A stretch of DNA of 64,000 nucleotides from Osedax fenrisi (Eukaryota; Annelida; Polychaeta; Sabellida; Siboglinidae), in the NCBI GenBank assembly GCA_964019155.1, contig OZ025242.1:91785421-91849420 (forward strand), read 5' to 3'. Each line of letters begins with the position of its first letter. The first letter of the stretch is position 1. The translations under genes and the position numbers were made by a program. Below are positions 1 to 12,059 of this stretch, one piece after another. Below the pieces are notes generated by a model, which saw only the letters and a program-made list of their open reading frames with translations, had not been told where the DNA came from and made no database searches.

Positions 1-597
1 TATTGAAATAATATTTATTAAAAAATAGAAAAATATGAATCAAATAATTGAGTTGAATATAAGCCTTCTAGTTATTTAAGTATAGCCTGTTAATCCTATA
101 TTATTTAATTATGTCTTCATTTTCAATTTAATGTAGTAATATATATACCTTGCCCATTACTATGGAACTCCTTTACCTGTCAACTACGCCGTATCACTAC
201 AATATCTATTTGTTAACGCAATATAAAAACTTTCCTATATGCACTTTGTCTAGTGTCAAATAATGAATTTGCATTTAGATAATTGATTAATTTCTTATTA
301 TGATATATTTTCAGCGGGATTAAAATATTTTCATATCGAGAATACAATTTCAGAATATGTATATAAACTTTATATTATAAAGTAATAGTAAACGATTGTA
401 ATAAACCAATTGTTGTTATTCTAAATTTGTATACACATATTTTCAGATTTTCTTTTTATTATTTAATATGTTTTTAATTGTTTTATAGTGTATTTTCCAT
501 CTTATAAGCGATAACATTGATAGCTGCCCACACACACATTTATAAATGCATCTTTGTCGTAAATATTAATCATATACTTCTATAAAATGTTATTATC
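1..597. other. AT-rich DNA without recognisable gene
   Basis: No open frame of note, no splice-bounded block of balanced codon use and no repeat family member that I recognise. It ends at a short (ATG)n microsatellite at about 602-625. Confidence 0.6.
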
Positions 598-659
598 ATA
601 TGATGATGATGATGATGATGATGATATACAATTATTCGACCAACAAATAATGTGATAAA

Positions 660-1625
660 TAGGTGAAATTCTCCGATTACCGACCTCCTCATAATACCGA
701 CCACCTCTCGTATCTCAGTAACTATAAGAGATATCAAAAAATTATATATACATGAACTGTTAGTAATTTAATGATAAATATGAATAAGTATTTTGTTTTT
801 AAAAATATTTAATCTTACAATTGTTATTTGATATAATGTAATATTATGTTTTTACTTTTTAAATATTTGAATAATAACTTTTTTTAAATAATTGTAAATA
901 TTTTATTAATTAAAAGAAAACTTAATACTGCACATAATATTGTAGATCAATAAAATGTATATAACTATTATAAAAATTAGTTAATTTGAATAACTATTAA
1001 CCAATATATCTTAATTATAGCAACCCATATTATTTTCCAATTACCGACCCCCTAAATTACCCTAATACCGACCCCATGTGATTTATAATATCCAATTAAA
1101 ATAGATCAGTATTTTACTTTAAAATATGTCATAAGTTGTTTGTGTATCATTGATATATATTACGGATTCATTATTCCATTCGATTATATACATACTGATT
1201 AATAACTAAATATTAGATAATAATATACACTATTTTAATATAATTACTATAAAGTTTAAATTTAAATTTAATATTACTATTAAAACATAAATTCAATAAC
1301 AAATAATTACGTCATGTTATAATTAATTATATTTATGATTATCTACTATCGTGATTGGATATTATAATAGGATACTACAATTATTTATACCACGATTATT
1401 GTAGGGGGTCGGTAATAGGAGAAGGGGTCGGTATTAGGCACATGTATCCGATTACCGACCCCCTGTTTAATCTTGTAAATATAAGGATATCAAAAATTTA
1501 AAATAGCCATATTATTCATTGCCATAATATTACCCTAATTTCAAAATTTCAAATAAATATATTTAATATTGAATAAGTTATTACCAATAATCATTTAGGG
1601 ATCGGAAATCGGATACTTTCCCCTA
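660..1625. mobile_element. Non-autonomous DNA element, ACCGACCCC family, copy A
   Basis: The ends are inverted: the left end starts TAGGTGAAATTCTCCGATTA and the right end read backwards starts TAGGGGAAAGTATCCGATTT. The motif TTACCGACCCC recurs near the left (about 675-710, 1040-1075) and in inverted form near the right (about 1405-1460, 1595-1610), with a central AT-rich filler. There is no open frame. A second, 5'-truncated copy lies at 31908-32456 with matching internal sequence. Clustered subterminal repeats of this kind often serve as transposase sites, which is inference here. I could not see a clear target-site duplication. Confidence 0.7.
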
Positions 1626-1839
1626 TACCCTCCTGCCACATTACCCATATTTCCCCTAAATGATTTTAATTTGAATTAACATATTTAAAAATCTTTTAAA
1701 ACAATAACGAAGTTGATTGGTTGATTATTGATAGCTTATCATACTATTTCGAACAATACTGGCGCCAGATAATCTTGCAGTGGGATACCATTTCAGCAAC
1801 ATTATGGAGCAAGATAATATTTCCTATCTACCCAACAAA

Positions 1840-2115
1840 CAATTTATTCAGAACTTTTTAGAACTATTGGAACTATTGAGAACTTTTTGGAACTTTTTGA
1901 AACTTTAGTTCTCAATAATTATAATGGGAACTTTTTTAGAACTTTTGAGAACTTTAGTTCCAATAATATTTTATATTGAGAACTTTTTAGAACTTTTGGG
2001 AACTCTATTCCAATAATATTTTATATTGAGAACTTTTTAGAACTTTTGGGAACTTTAGTTCCAATAATTATAATTGAAACTTTTTAGAACTTTTGAGAAT
2101 TTTAGTTCCAATAAT
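1840..2115. repeat. GAACTTTT minisatellite, about four units
   Basis: Imperfect tandem units of roughly 58 bp built from GAACTTTTTAGAACTTTTGG, then GAACTTTAGTTCC and an AATAATATTTTATATT spacer. The left border AATTTATTCAGAACTTTT is shared with the foldback element at 14351-14531, so both belong to one sequence family. Confidence 0.75.
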
Positions 2116-2119
2116 ATTA

Positions 2120-2736
2120 TAATATAATTCTAAAATTAGTGATATCACCCATTAAAATCATAGATTTTATAGATTTATAGTTTGGTAAAATCAAAATCTA
2201 AGATTACAGTGTAAACAAATATATGTAAATATATTTTTATATTTAAATATTTAATTTATAATTATACACATACATTTGAATTAATTATATTACAATATAT
2301 AAAAACAAGAATTTCTTCCCAAAATAGTTAGTAAATAATTATTTAGATTATAATATATATTTATCAGTTTAATGGTATTTTAATAATAAGATATTTTAAA
2401 TTAAATTAAATATATTTGATGATTGATAAATTATAATTATCAATGATAATATAATTTTATATATACATATTTAGGAATATAATATGCTAATATTAAAAAT
2501 AAAATGTTATTAACCTTCATGATTAACATTAATAACTTATTTTATATTAATTAAATAATTTAATTAGTTTATATATATTATTATATATTATTTACTTTTT
2601 ATTACTTATAAATTAAATTAGTATACATGTATATATAATCCTATACTATGTATACTATATGCATATATTATATATTAATTACATTTATTACTAAGTAATT
2701 TCATTAATTAATTAAATTATCAATTGAATTAATTAA
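2120..2736. other. AT desert
   Basis: Only A/T runs and short ATTA or AATT motifs; nothing supportable. Confidence 0.6.
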
Positions 2737-3091
2737 TTCATTTAATTATAAATATAAAAAAATGATCATAATCACTTACATATATATATAATAGATACAT
2801 TTAAAATATAATTAGGTTAGTTATAATTATATTGGCTAATATAATAGTTAGTTATATATAGTGCACATATAAATATACTGGTTTGGTTAATTATGTGTTA
2901 TTGTATTTATATATATTGGAGCAAGGAAAGTGTGAGGAGCCATATACATTAATTGCATCTGGGTTGAAGCAAGACCTCACATAACCTCGTTATAGAGGTT
3001 ATAGGAGGTCTTGGTTGAAGGCGATATAATGGAAATTAAAAAAAGAAAAATACTTGATAAAGGTACGATTATATATATATATATATATATA
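2737..3091 (+). repeat. Dispersed repeat with hairpin core and AT tail, copy 1
   Basis: This block matches 12930-13340 without a difference that I can see over about 333 bp, up to a terminal AT microsatellite that differs in length (about 11 AT units here, near 40 in the other copy). A hairpin at about 2969-3012 pairs AAGACCTC with GAGGTCTT and ATAACCTC with GAGGTTAT around loop GTTATA. A weak B-box-like GGGTTGAAG precedes it. No TIR, coding frame or target duplication is visible. The near-zero divergence implies recent duplication or transposition. A SINE-like element is one reading; a segmental duplication is another. Confidence 0.8.
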
Positions 3092-3099
3092 GTCATTCT

Positions 3100-4520
3100 T
3101 TACGGGAACGGCTGACAATCAAAAATATACCTAATGGGCATACCTTTTTTTAACAATAGGTATCAATTTGAAATTTTATATTATACTTAATTAATATATA
3201 TAATATAATGTTCCATATTTGGTTTTATAAAATGATCATTAATGACAAATATACAAAATAATTGTCAACCTAAAAAAACCCACGCAAAGTATACCGGAAT
3301 GGTATTCAATTTTATTCATGCATAATAAACACGAATGGGGTTACAATTAAGATTGCATATAATCCGCTACTAGGTATCCATTATTTATGATGAATCATAT
3401 ACTCTAGTTTCATATTATAATGAGAATATTCAATGCGCATGCGTTATTTTAATCATTGATGTAAATAAACTATAATTTTAATTCATTTGAATATATTCAT
3501 CTAAACAAGTTATACAGACAATTATATGTTAGTTTTTTATTAATATAATATTTTTAAATAATATATTTATAAATTAAATTGTAAATTGAATTAACAGTTA
3601 ATTATATACAACATTTTTAATATTATCTATATATTTTAAATACATATATAAAAAATACAATTTGAAATATTCAATAATTGAATATAACATGTGTTTTTAA
3701 ATCTGCTTTATATTATTAAATTTATTTTTCGTAATAATTATTAATACAATAATTTAATTTATAATAAATAATTGTGAATATTAAAGTTATAATAATAGTA
3801 TTGTGAATAAAATATGGAAACTTTTTATTTTGATTACTCGAGTAACAGTATTAAATTAGATTTGAATTAATCAATATATTAATAATATATTATATTATGT
3901 GCAAATACACATAACTAATAAACACCATACAAATACAATAACGCGATTTTAAACTCTAAATCTAAAACATGCTCACTAGACATATTTTAAATGTTGTGTA
4001 TAATATTATATGAAATATAATTATAAAAATGATTATTGATAATTGTATAACATAAATTATTGTTAAATTTATAATATTGTCAACTAGATAAATCATTTAT
4101 TAAATTAATTTATATTAATTAAATAAATGATGTAATCATTACAGTAATGCTCAATTTACATTTTTAATATTTATTTACTTATCATAATGATAATCATTAT
4201 ATATAATAAAAATTCATAATATAATAGTATTATTAATACACATAATATATTTACTATAATATTACTTGTTTAGTAATGTATACATAATTGTTGATAATTA
4301 TTTTATAATAATTTATTATAGTATAATTTTAAATATGATAATTTATTAACTATAAAATTAATAAAATCGTATTCATTTAGTGTTAAAATTATATTATTAT
4401 GTTTAGTATATTATTATCTGTATAATCATATAGTGTTTAATAATTAATATTTATACATCATAATTATAGTATGATTTATAACTTATATTTTAATAACATG
4501 TTTAGTATTAATTACGGTAG
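3100..4520. other. AT desert
   Basis: Low-complexity A/T sequence without an open frame above background or a recognisable repeat member. Confidence 0.55.
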
Positions 4521-4524
4521 AAAG

Positions 4525-5380
4525 TAATCTTGTACGAGATCATTTCGGACTATATAATCTAGTACGTCTTATTAAATTTATTCTAAAAGTATTATTTATG
4601 AATTTAATATTATAGTTATCTTAGATTATTTTAATTTCGACTCTATAGTCATCATTTATATACATATATATATATTATATTTTCCATCAGTAATTAATAA
4701 TTAAATATAAATATTAGAATAATTCTATAATTATGAAAACACTTAATTTTACAAGTCGTAAGAGAGTACTAATAACTTATTTAATAACTTAGTAATAAGT
4801 CGTACTTTTAAATTACGTACATTCTAATTACCTCGTGCCATAATAATTTAATTATTAATTACTCATATAAATTTATTAAAGTAATCTCTGACGACTTTTT
4901 GATTAATCTATTGACTTATTTCGTCAATAAGTAATTTTATTTATAGACCAATTTAACTTATCTATAAAAAAACTTATCTAAAATTAATCTTGTACGAGGT
5001 CATTTCGGACTATGTAATCTAGTACGTCTTATTAAATTTAGTTTATTCTAAAAGTATTATTTATGAATTTAACATTATAGTTATCTTAAATTATTTTAAT
5101 TTCTAATCTAGATTTATTATTTATATACATATTTGTATATATTATATTTTCCATCAATAATTAATGATTAAATATAAATATTAGAATAATAATTGTAGAA
5201 TTATGAAAACACTTAACTTTACAAGTGGTACGAGGTTACTAATGAGTAGTGATATTACTTAATTCTTAATTACTCATATTAATTTATTAAAGTAATCTCT
5301 GACGACTTATTTAGTAATCTATTAAGACTTATTCCGCCAATAAGTAATTTTATTTATAAAACAAATTTAACTTATATATA
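4525..5380. repeat. Diverged 460-bp tandem duplication
   Basis: TAATCTTGTACGAG starts at 4525 and again at 4985 and is followed both times by TCATTTCGGACTAT and TCTAGTACGTCTTATT. The second copy lacks about 80-100 bp present in the first, near 4770-4850. The copies differ at scattered sites, so the duplication is not recent. Confidence 0.75.
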
Positions 5381-5442
5381 TATTAATAAATATAGTTATC
5401 TATATTTATACTTATCTATATTTTTCTAATTTCTATATTCAG

Positions 5443-5651
5443 GACACTGTTGGGGCAATAAAGTGAACCTGGCGAGATATGTTCCTCTCTGAATGTCATC
5501 TCATAAATGACGTATCGTGGGTGCCTATAAAGAACTATATACAGCAGTCGATGGACGATATAGTATGCATGTCTGGTGCTCTACTAAATGTGATGAGAGA
5601 TATAAATGATCTGAGAATGCGATTCATAAAGTGCCGAAAAAGCTTGCCATA
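5443..5651 (+). pseudogene. Exon-like coding block, unrecognised, one in-frame stop
   Basis: Base composition turns balanced here inside an AT desert. An acceptor-like TCTATATTCAG ends at 5442 and a good donor GTAAGG starts at 5652. The frame that reads MFLSECHLINDVSWVPIKNY near its middle is open for about 57 codons to TAG. Upstream in the same frame, a TGA at about 5464-5466 interrupts it after the short peptide DTVGAIK. I do not recognise the protein. It could be an exon of a decayed host gene or of an unlisted mobile element, and the tandem repeat ORF at 5780-6007 may be its neighbour. Confidence 0.35.
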
Positions 5652-5779
5652 GTAAGGTAAATTAATTTTGTGTATATAAATATATATATATATTTATTAA
5701 TTAAGAGGATCTCAATGGATAAATTAGTTAATATCAGAACAAATTGTAATATGTACTAGTGATCTAAAAATTCAAATCT

Positions 5780-6007
5780 TTGCTTGTCTTCGAAGACTTT
5801 CAAATCATTAAAAAAATGTTTGGAGACATCAAATCTCTACCATGTCATGTATTCGAAGACATTCAAATCACCAAAAAAATGTTTGAAGACATCAAATCTT
5901 TACCAATTCCTGTATTCGAAGACTTTCAAATCATAAAACAATGTTTGTCACATAAATTATTGAATTTATTGATAGTAAAAACTTCCCATCATCTAATATA
6001 CAGTTGA
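5780..6007 (+). repeat. 63-bp tandem repeat, open in one frame (21-residue repeat)
   Basis: TTCGAAGAC begins at 5789, 5852 and 5915, an exact 63-bp spacing, so each unit is 21 codons and the frame stays open through 2.5 units (motif VFEDFQIIKKMFGDIKSLP and variants). Most differences between units keep similar residues. No start context, splice partner or homologue is apparent. It could be a minisatellite that is open by chance of its period, or a fragment of a repeat protein. Confidence 0.5.
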
Positions 6008-6065
6008 TCCCCTTTACTTCTACAAACAAAGTATAATGTGAGAGCACAGTAAACATAAACAAATT

Positions 6066-6830
6066 CCATTGCAGATTTCCTACATACCTACTATAGCTAC
6101 ATATCTACATGAATACCTACTTACCCACCTATATACCTACCTACTTACCAACCTAAGTATATGCATGACTACCTACCCAGCCACCTACATGCCCATATAC
6201 ATACCCTACCCAACAACCCGCCTACCTATCTATCTACCTACTCACATATCTACCTATCCATCCACCCACCTAACTACCCACCCATACATATATCTACCTG
6301 ACTACCTACCCATCCACCTACTTGCCTATATGCATACCCTACCACCAACCTACTTACCTACCCACCCACTCATATACCTAAATATCTTCCTGAGTACCTA
6401 CTTACCTATATGCATACACTACCCTACCACCCACCTAACTATCTATCTACCTTTCCACCCACCCACCTAACTACCCACCCATATCTCTCTACCTTCATGA
6501 CTACCTACCAACCTACTTGCCTATATAACTACCCTATCACCCACCTACCTACCTCCTATCTACCCACCCATCCATATATCTACCTACATACATACCTCCC
6601 TGCCCTACAACCTACCTAACTATACTACCCACCTATCTACCTACATACATACCTATCTACTTTCCCAATGTATATATATATGTAGGTCCTACATACCTGA
6701 CTGCCTACCTCCCCACCTGTATACTTGCCTACATATTTGCCTGACTATCTATCCATCTACACATATACCTACCTGCATACCTATCTAACTAAATAAACAC
6801 CTACCTACATACATGCATATATACACACAT
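6066..6830 (+). repeat. Degenerate CTAC/CCTA tetranucleotide array, G-depleted strand
   Basis: About 760 bp made of CTAC, CCAC, CATA and TATC tetranucleotide variants. The + strand is almost without G. Open frames across it (rich in Y, P, T, L) follow from the repeat and are not genes. Confidence 0.9.
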
Positions 6831-7076
6831 ATATAATATACAAACACTAAAATAGTTAATAAGTGTACATATTTCTCTACATAGAGTTATATATTGAGAG
6901 TGTATCATACACTAAATGCCATCCAATGTATCATATAAAATCGATTCATGAGTATTATATAATAATAATTTAGGATATGCAATTAGCTACCTGTCCTTAT
7001 CTATTATCTATTAATATACGTTTGTTCACTAATTTAGTTCCCTACATCTATATTAATAATCTATCACTCTGATCGT

Positions 7077-7226
7077 ATAAATGCTCCTTTTTTTTCGAGT
7101 TTATTCCAAATTATAGTACTAATCGAACTTATTAAATATATTCCTATTATATATAATAGGAATATATTTAATAAGTTCGATTAGTACTATAATTTGGAAT
7201 AAACTCGAAAAAAAAGGAGCATTTAT
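7077..7226. repeat. 150-bp perfect palindrome
   Basis: The left arm from 7077 is the exact reverse complement of the right arm ending at 7226. The centre lies between 7151 and 7152 with no spacer. Both eight-base T/A runs match in length. Confidence 0.92.
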
Positions 7227-8550
7227 TGTATATATATATACATATAAATAATGACTTATATAATTTATAAGTATATAAATTACATATTACGTATAATAAT
7301 GTGGCTACAATACTATGATAAATAGTGAATTTAATCCATACAAATTTTTGAAAATTAAATAGGTGTGACTCGAATTGACTCGAAAATTAGATTTAAGATT
7401 TGAAATAATAATTTATATAAATGTTTGAAAATGATGTGACTCGATTTGAAACTTGAATTGAAAGATTTGAAAATTTAGATAATTTTTACACTAATATGTA
7501 CTATTAATTGATGATATAGCATATATAACATATATGTTATTTAGTAACTATGAACAAATTACCAATTAAATAAGTTTTTAAATAACATAAAAAGCATATT
7601 TTATAGCATGATATTTAAAATATATTGTTATATAATATTTTATATCTAATATATAAATTCTATAAAAATTACATTTATATATAGATAAAAAAACTTATTA
7701 ATTATTAACTTTAACTTATAAACTATTAACTATTATTTTATAATATTGATTTTATATTAGCTGAATGCATAATGTAATTACTTTACAATTTATTTATTGT
7801 TGACTTTTCAAATGCATTTTACTAGAAATAATATATGCTATGTTTACATATATAAATGAATGTTTAGATAAAAGTACAAAGCTATCTACCTAATTATTTT
7901 TCTATATATAATTAACATATATATGAATAATATAACAAAACCCATATTCAAAAATAGAATTATTATTTGTAAAATATATATTTGTTACTTTTATGTAATA
8001 GATATGATTTTCTTTCTTTTTTATATAATAAAAAAATTGTTTAAATCAATAAATAGTATTTTAGAAACATTTAAAAAAAAGAGAAAATGCTTCCTTATCT
8101 CTACATATATGAATTCAACAAAATGGCCGTCTCAAAAATACATATCGCACCTACCACCACCAAACTTACTACAGCTAAATAATTTTTAGATCTTTGCCGG
8201 TAATTTATATACTCCAATATGCATGTTTTATTTGGTTCATTTTATATCACTATTTAATCGTATATAATATTTATTATCATACTTAATTATCTACTAACTA
8301 TTTTTTATATATATAAATTACTCATATATACATATATGTTACTCAAAATATCAGTAACTATTAAGTATATATATATTTATTAATATATTTAAATTATATA
8401 GAATTGGATACCTGCAATCCAGTTTATTTGATGAGTTTCAACACGGTATCATGTACTGATTAACGTTAGTAATATATAACACTTTAAATTATTTACTAAT
8501 TAATATTTTGTTTCAATTATATAGTTTAAAACTACAAAAAAAACTATGTT
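7227..8550. other. AT-rich, no gene seen
   Basis: Two short GTGACTCGAATTGA-like motifs lie at about 7364 and 7437. The 88-codon frame at 7923-8189 is low-complexity and shows no domain, so I do not call it. Confidence 0.5.
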
Positions 8551-8554
8551 GAAA

Positions 8555-10062
8555 TAAATTACAGGAAGCAGCTCTCGGACTCAGATGCAATGCTTGTAAC
8601 AAGATGAATAACTTCAAATCCTTCTGTAGGAGCAGACATTACTATAAGAACTATAAGAAACAGGAGTCCACTAAATTACATCAAACTTACATGTAGCAGA
8701 CCAGGACATAAGATACAAGGTTTTTATTAAATTATGTTAAACTATTCATACCCTTTAAAAATAGAACATATATATTATTTAAAGTTGACAAAGGGTCTTA
8801 AAGTAATGTACTATCCTTTAAGGTATACAATAACATTAGAAAGCCTACTTAACTAACCCCTATCCATACATACTCTTAGCATATGAAAATAAACCTATTG
8901 CGACCTACGGCATAACAATAATATGTTATAATTATAATGGCATATTATACGATATAAACTTCACTATAGTCGAATCCCCACAACCCCCTATAATATGACT
9001 AATAGACACATCTGCAGAAGGCTAAGCCTCATAAAAATATTATGCACAGACATAATCCCACCTATATCAAAACCACCCGCCAAAAATGATACCAGAATAT
9101 TCCCCGTAACACTTCAAATAAGCCTCGACAAATAAGTACGACCCTTGTTACATGCGAATAAATGTGTCGAAATCAACTTTAAAGTATATATAGAACTATA
9201 GCGTATGATGTCCAAAGGAATCATCATATCGGTAAATAAGCCTACAGCATAGGTATCCAGCATAACATATGCACCAAAGAAGTAAGGCGACATCATGATA
9301 TTATATGTAATATGGTATTCCAACCAATGCGAAAGATTCCAGACACATCCAATAAGCAATTGGAAACTACCACCAAACATCAGAAGCATACCATATATGT
9401 CCTCCACTAATAGGACATCACCCACATTTCATCCAGTCCTCACTACCTAGCATCAAATGAATTCATAGAAAGACACGTTCAGACCATAAAGAACATTATA
9501 AAAAATACAGACATCAATAAGATAACTAAAGCACTACTATCTTAGAGAAATAACCCTCAAAATATGATGACCCCAGCCCTCTACACCTACTCTTACATCA
9601 ATCCAAACATCAGAACGCACGAAACTACAAACACATCAAACAGACATAAATTAACTAGATGACATTACTTGCAAGAAAACTGCATACATCGTACATAACG
9701 TTCAAATCTGTCAAATTCGAGACTCCTTAAAATTCACATGATCCCCAGCTACCATTGTCAAGAAACGAACCAGAATCATATGTCATGTGTACCCATACGG
9801 GAAACATCCTATGACGTACAAGACATAAAATACGATCAACACCTACAACTAACCCCAAGAAAATTACACCACCATAGAGAATACCCCCACTCAAACACTA
9901 CATTTATCTAATTACCCAACACCACCATCTGATAATAATACCATCCTCTCACACACAGCTATTATAGAACAAAAGCAGCTTAGGAAACTATACGCCGAAG
10001 CTCCAGGAACAGGCACACTCCCTACCGATTTGTCCTGTAATATATCTTCTTCTTAGAAGAGG
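8555..10062 (+). pseudogene. Ty3/gypsy retrotransposon gag-pol relic
   Basis: This block has balanced composition but many stops and frame changes. In order on the + strand I see: a gag zinc-knuckle remnant near 8590-8640 (CNACNKMNNFKSFC, the usual His replaced by Asn); protease-region text near 8880-8980; the start of reverse transcriptase near 9180-9290 (GIIISVNKPTA then VSSITYAPKK and GDI); integrase text near 9450-9560 (NEFIERHVQTIKNII); and a pol C-terminal stretch near 9700-9790 (RDSLKF, SPATIVKKRT). The order and spacing are those of Ty3/gypsy pol with internal deletions. It ends in a polypurine tract and an LTR start. It is surely non-functional. An antisense frame at 9114-9425 is a shadow. 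Confidence 0.75.
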
Positions 10063-10250
10063 TGATGTTATGTTATTATCACTATTACTTTGTGTATTAT
10101 TATTATTATCTCGCATTATACTAACACACGCCGAGTGCTAGGGATATGCCCATACATCACCGTCTCACATGATTAAGCAATGCTAGACGCCTATCTATAA
10201 GAGCCGTGATAAATGTACAAAGTTAATAAATAATGTATTTAACGCATTGA
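10055..10250 (+). repeat. Polypurine tract and start of 3' LTR of the gypsy relic
   Basis: AGAAGAGG at 10055-10062 is followed by TGATGTTATG, the expected layout of a 3' LTR start. The 3' LTR border is not certain; sequence turns AT-rich near 10250. No matching 5' LTR is obvious upstream. Confidence 0.5.
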
Positions 10251-10758
10251 TTCTTTTTCTAATAACTTAACAACTTGTATATACAAATATACTTTAATAT
10301 AAATACATTTCTGATTAATGATTCATATACAAATATACTAAATTTGATTTTGATAATTATGTTAATGTTTGAATCAAATAATAATATTTATGTAATGTAT
10401 TATTCTAATATAATTACACTAACAAATATAAATAAATGAAATACAATTAAATATATTTATGATTATTTGATACAAATACATAAAATCTGTTTTTGATATA
10501 AATTAAATTATTAATGTTGATCAAATATAAAGATTTATATAAGTTTTCAAGAATAATTAATTGAATATTGTTTAAATGAATATAACATAATTGATACAAT
10601 TGATATATTTAGTATTTTAATTTGAAATAAAATTGACATGTAAGAATCCATAATTAATTTATTATTCTTTTATACAAGAAAATATTAATGACTAATATAT
10701 ATATATATTTTTATAAATATTTAAATATAATATACATATTAGTGTTGTAAATGATGTC

Positions 10759-10986
10759 GGGTAGTTTCGGGTAATTGACTACATGGAAGGTTTCGGGTAT
10801 CAAAATATGATTTTGGTTCAATTACGATTTAAATACTAATAACTTATCATTATCGAAAATATAAAAAATGCTGGGTAGTTTCGGGTAATTGACTACATGG
10901 AAGGTTTCGGGTATCAAAATATGATTTTGGTTCAATTACGATTTAAATACTAATAACTTATCATTATCGAAAATATAAAAAATGCT
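10759..10986 (+). repeat. Exact 114-bp tandem duplication
   Basis: GGGTAGTTTCGGGTAATTGA starts at 10759 and 10873. The two 114-bp units look identical, ending AAAAAATGCT. The TTTCGGGTA motif resembles the ends of some hAT elements, which is a weak resemblance. Confidence 0.88.
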
Positions 10987-11597
10987 TATTTAAAATTATA
11001 GTAAAAGTATTTTATACAATATAAAATAAAATCACAATATAATTCGTTATCAATTAATTAGACAATAATTTTGTTATCAATGAGTTAATATATAATACAT
11101 AATGTTACGGGTCGTGTACGGCAGAAATGCAGAATCAGGAATCGCTATAATTAATAAAAAATAGATAGATAAACAATAAAAAACATAGCAAAGCTAGCTC
11201 GGGTATGGCTATTATATCTATAAAGTCTATTCCACACCTAAACTATATGGAAATCCCTCGTATAATTATATACATTTTTACATGTATTAATTAAAATGTT
11301 AACATTATATTGAATTTATTAGGGAGAGTTAAAGTGAGGTATATAAATAGAAGTAAAACGTAAATACCTACGAATATTCGCATGCATTTTGAAAATAATT
11401 ATGTTTTTATAGAAACGTTTGATATTCGCAAGTGAGGTTGTTTCGTGCGTATATTTTCATGTGTGGCATCACTTTAAAATATAATTCTAAATGATTCTAA
11501 TACTCGCCACTTTGGATTGAGGTATATATATATATACCAGATTAAACATTTTGTATATCTATATACATATCCCATTATATTTATATTGAATTAATAC

Positions 11598-12051
11598 CAA
11601 AGATTTTCCGAAGGAAAGATATAACACTTACACGAAATCGTGTTTTTCGAATTTGTATACAAAATACCCCAGTGCCACCTATAGCGGGTTACTTTTAGGA
11701 ACTATGTGTTATCTATAATGTAAATTCGTATTTAACTAAACACTTTTAAAATGTTAAATAATATGCTTTAAATTAATATTTATATGATGAAAACTAAGTG
11801 TTCATTACTAATATATAACAAACAAATATGATATGTATGTTTTAAATGCTATAAGTATATATTTAGTAAATAAAAGCTAATTTATATTGCATGTAATTTA
11901 ATAGAGCAATGAAAAAATTGTTGTATGCAAATAGAGCCTAACCTAAATCTATTTCAGTGATTTCGATACTACTGCTAGCAGCAGCAGGGGATATTACTAA
12001 ATTATGTTGCATGTATAGGGAGTGTTATATCTTTGCTTCGCAAAATCTTTG
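11598..12051 (+). mobile_element. 7-bp-TSD MITE family, copy 1
   Basis: Ends are CAAAGATTTTCCGAAGGAAA (end A, left) and, inverted, CAAAGATTTTGCGAAGCAAA (end B, right), each continuing GATATAACACT to 31 bp. The flanking duplication is TTAATAC (11591-11597 and 12052-12058). No transposase is encoded; a short frame inside (ATGAAAAAATTG) is broken by a stop in this copy. Confidence 0.92.
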
Positions 12052-12059
12052 TTAATACT

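Noticed and set aside
598..630. (ATG)n run as a start-codon cluster
   Set aside because: A plain trinucleotide microsatellite in A/T-rich DNA.
6069..6619. 133- and 69-codon frames rich in Tyr, Pro, Thr, Leu
   Set aside because: They arise from the CTAC array, which lacks G and so rarely forms TAG or TGA.
9114..9425. 103-codon minus-strand frame
   Set aside because: Antisense to readable Ty3/gypsy RT text on the plus strand; no domain of its own.
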